From the NCBI GenBank assembly GCA_050943595.1, contig JBMNPM010000017.1, positions 1 through 26,528 on the forward strand: a stretch of 26,528 bases of DNA. The letters run 5' to 3'. Below are positions 26,064-26,528 of the stretch, in pieces. A model generated the notes under the pieces. It searched no databases, had not been told where the DNA came from, and worked only from the letters and a program-made list of their open reading frames with translations. A program made the translations under genes and the position numbers. This stretch comes from JAXGXJ01 sp050943595. GTDB lineage: Bacteria > Actinomycetota > Thermoleophilia > RBG-16-64-13. Numbering within the stretch: the first letter of the stretch is position 1; each line of letters begins with the position of its first letter.

Positions 26064-26528
26064 TTACCCGGCTATAGTCACATTCACGGAGTCACGGCCT
26101 ATTTCCCGTCCAAAGAAGTCTGTGGCGACCACAGAAATCGTATGATTGCTACCGGGAGCCAGCCGCCCTGTGTTCCAAGAGAGTGTGAACGGGCTGCGAT
26201 AGTCCTGACCCACGTACCTGTTATCGACGTAGAAGCGGACTTTGAAGACCGAGCGGGAAGAGGTCACGCCTGCCTGGATGCCGACTCTACCCCGGACGAT
26301 GGCGTCGTTTGCGGGAGCGGTGACGGTCACCGTGCTTGACTTCACGGTCGTGGGGGGTGTCGGAGTCGTGGTGCTTGTCGTAGCGGGAAGAGTCGTTACC
26401 GTGGCCTGTGTTTGCTGAGGCACGGTCGTCACGGTGGTGGGAGCAACCGTAGTTGTGGTGGTCGAAGCTGCTGTGGTGGTGGCCGGAGCGATTGTGGTGT
26501 TGGTGCTCACGTTCTCAAGGGTCACTCC
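26064..26528 (-). CDS. Thr-rich surface protein with C-terminal bacterial Ig domain (5' end beyond window)
   Basis: The minus-strand frame is open from the right edge to TAA at 26066-26064. A GTG at 26525 could be a start, but the frame continues past the edge and no ribosome site can be seen, so it is treated as the C-terminal part of a longer protein. Visible residues are a Thr/Pro/Ala linker of about 65 residues (runs such as TTAASTTTTT and PATTSTTTPTPPT) followed by an Ig-like domain. The domain reads VTAPANDAIVRGRVGIQAG, VFKVRFYVDNRYVG, SPFTLSWNTGRLAPGSNHTI and VVATDFFGREIG, a pattern of bacterial Ig domains that append to wall or secreted enzymes. The linker resembles the PBP tail in this window. 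The terminator lies just downstream. Confidence 0.8.
   Translation of the reverse strand, partial: GVTLENVSTNTTIAPATTTAASTTTTTVAPTTVTTVPQQTQATVTTLPATTSTTTPTPPTTVKSSTVTVTAPANDAIVRGRVGIQAGVTSSRSVFKVRFYVDNRYVGQDYRSPFTLSWNTGRLAPGSNHTISVVATDFFGREIGRDSVNVTIAG

Overview
The window is a bacterial chromosome segment of roughly 58-60% GC with dense, mostly plus-strand genes. Several traits suggest a deep-branching or anaerobic actinobacterial lineage. These are an S-layer-type protein with SLH motifs, Thr-rich linkers on surface proteins, an LPXTG-like sorting signal, a class A penicillin-binding protein with a Thr/Pro tail, TreY beside a DUF3536 GH57 enzyme, and possible leaderless translation. The placement is an inference from gene content; there is no rRNA or other phylogenetic marker here.

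Layout. Positions 1-1850 (minus strand) hold the 5' part of a large secreted S-layer-like protein: signal peptide, SLH motifs, two IPT/TIG repeats, then 109-residue tandem repeats running off the left edge. Divergent from it is a class A PBP (2072-4234), followed by clpB (4560-7169) with its own promoter and a strong terminator. 7290-8657 is an accessory patch: an IS256-family transposase relic carrying a hexanucleotide microsatellite, an AT-rich island with a decayed small gene and an intact DUF2325 gene, and a 108-bp element bounded by a perfect 14-bp inverted repeat. 8658-9641 holds a tiny ORF, a lipoprotein leader and an unknown protein whose reading frames appear broken. 9653-11263 is an RlmD/TrmA-type RNA uracil methyltransferase. 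11668-16823 is a two-gene glucan/trehalose operon (GH57-DUF3536 and treY).

16934-25770 is envelope and polysaccharide biosynthesis: a small sortase-type substrate, an O-antigen-ligase-like polymerase with a C-terminal repeat domain, a UDP-sugar epimerase, a convergent UDP-sugar 6-dehydrogenase, a NodU/CmcH-type carbamoyltransferase, a truncated family 2 glycosyltransferase and a FemAB/CelD-like acyltransferase. An IS3 OrfA remnant and a minus-strand terminator precede the C-terminal part of another Thr-rich, Ig-fold surface protein cut by the right edge.

Functionally the window is mostly about the cell envelope: nucleotide-sugar supply (epimerase, dehydrogenase), decoration (carbamoyl and acyl transfer), polymerisation or ligation, peptidoglycan synthesis and surface-layer proteins. 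Heat-shock and RNA-modification housekeeping genes and a trehalose-from-glucan module lie between. Transposase fragments and truncated genes lie at the seams, showing past rearrangement. I found no CRISPR array, tRNA, rRNA or integrase. The least explained parts are the AT-rich DUF2325 island, the 8406-8513 inverted-repeat element and the frame-broken lipoprotein locus.
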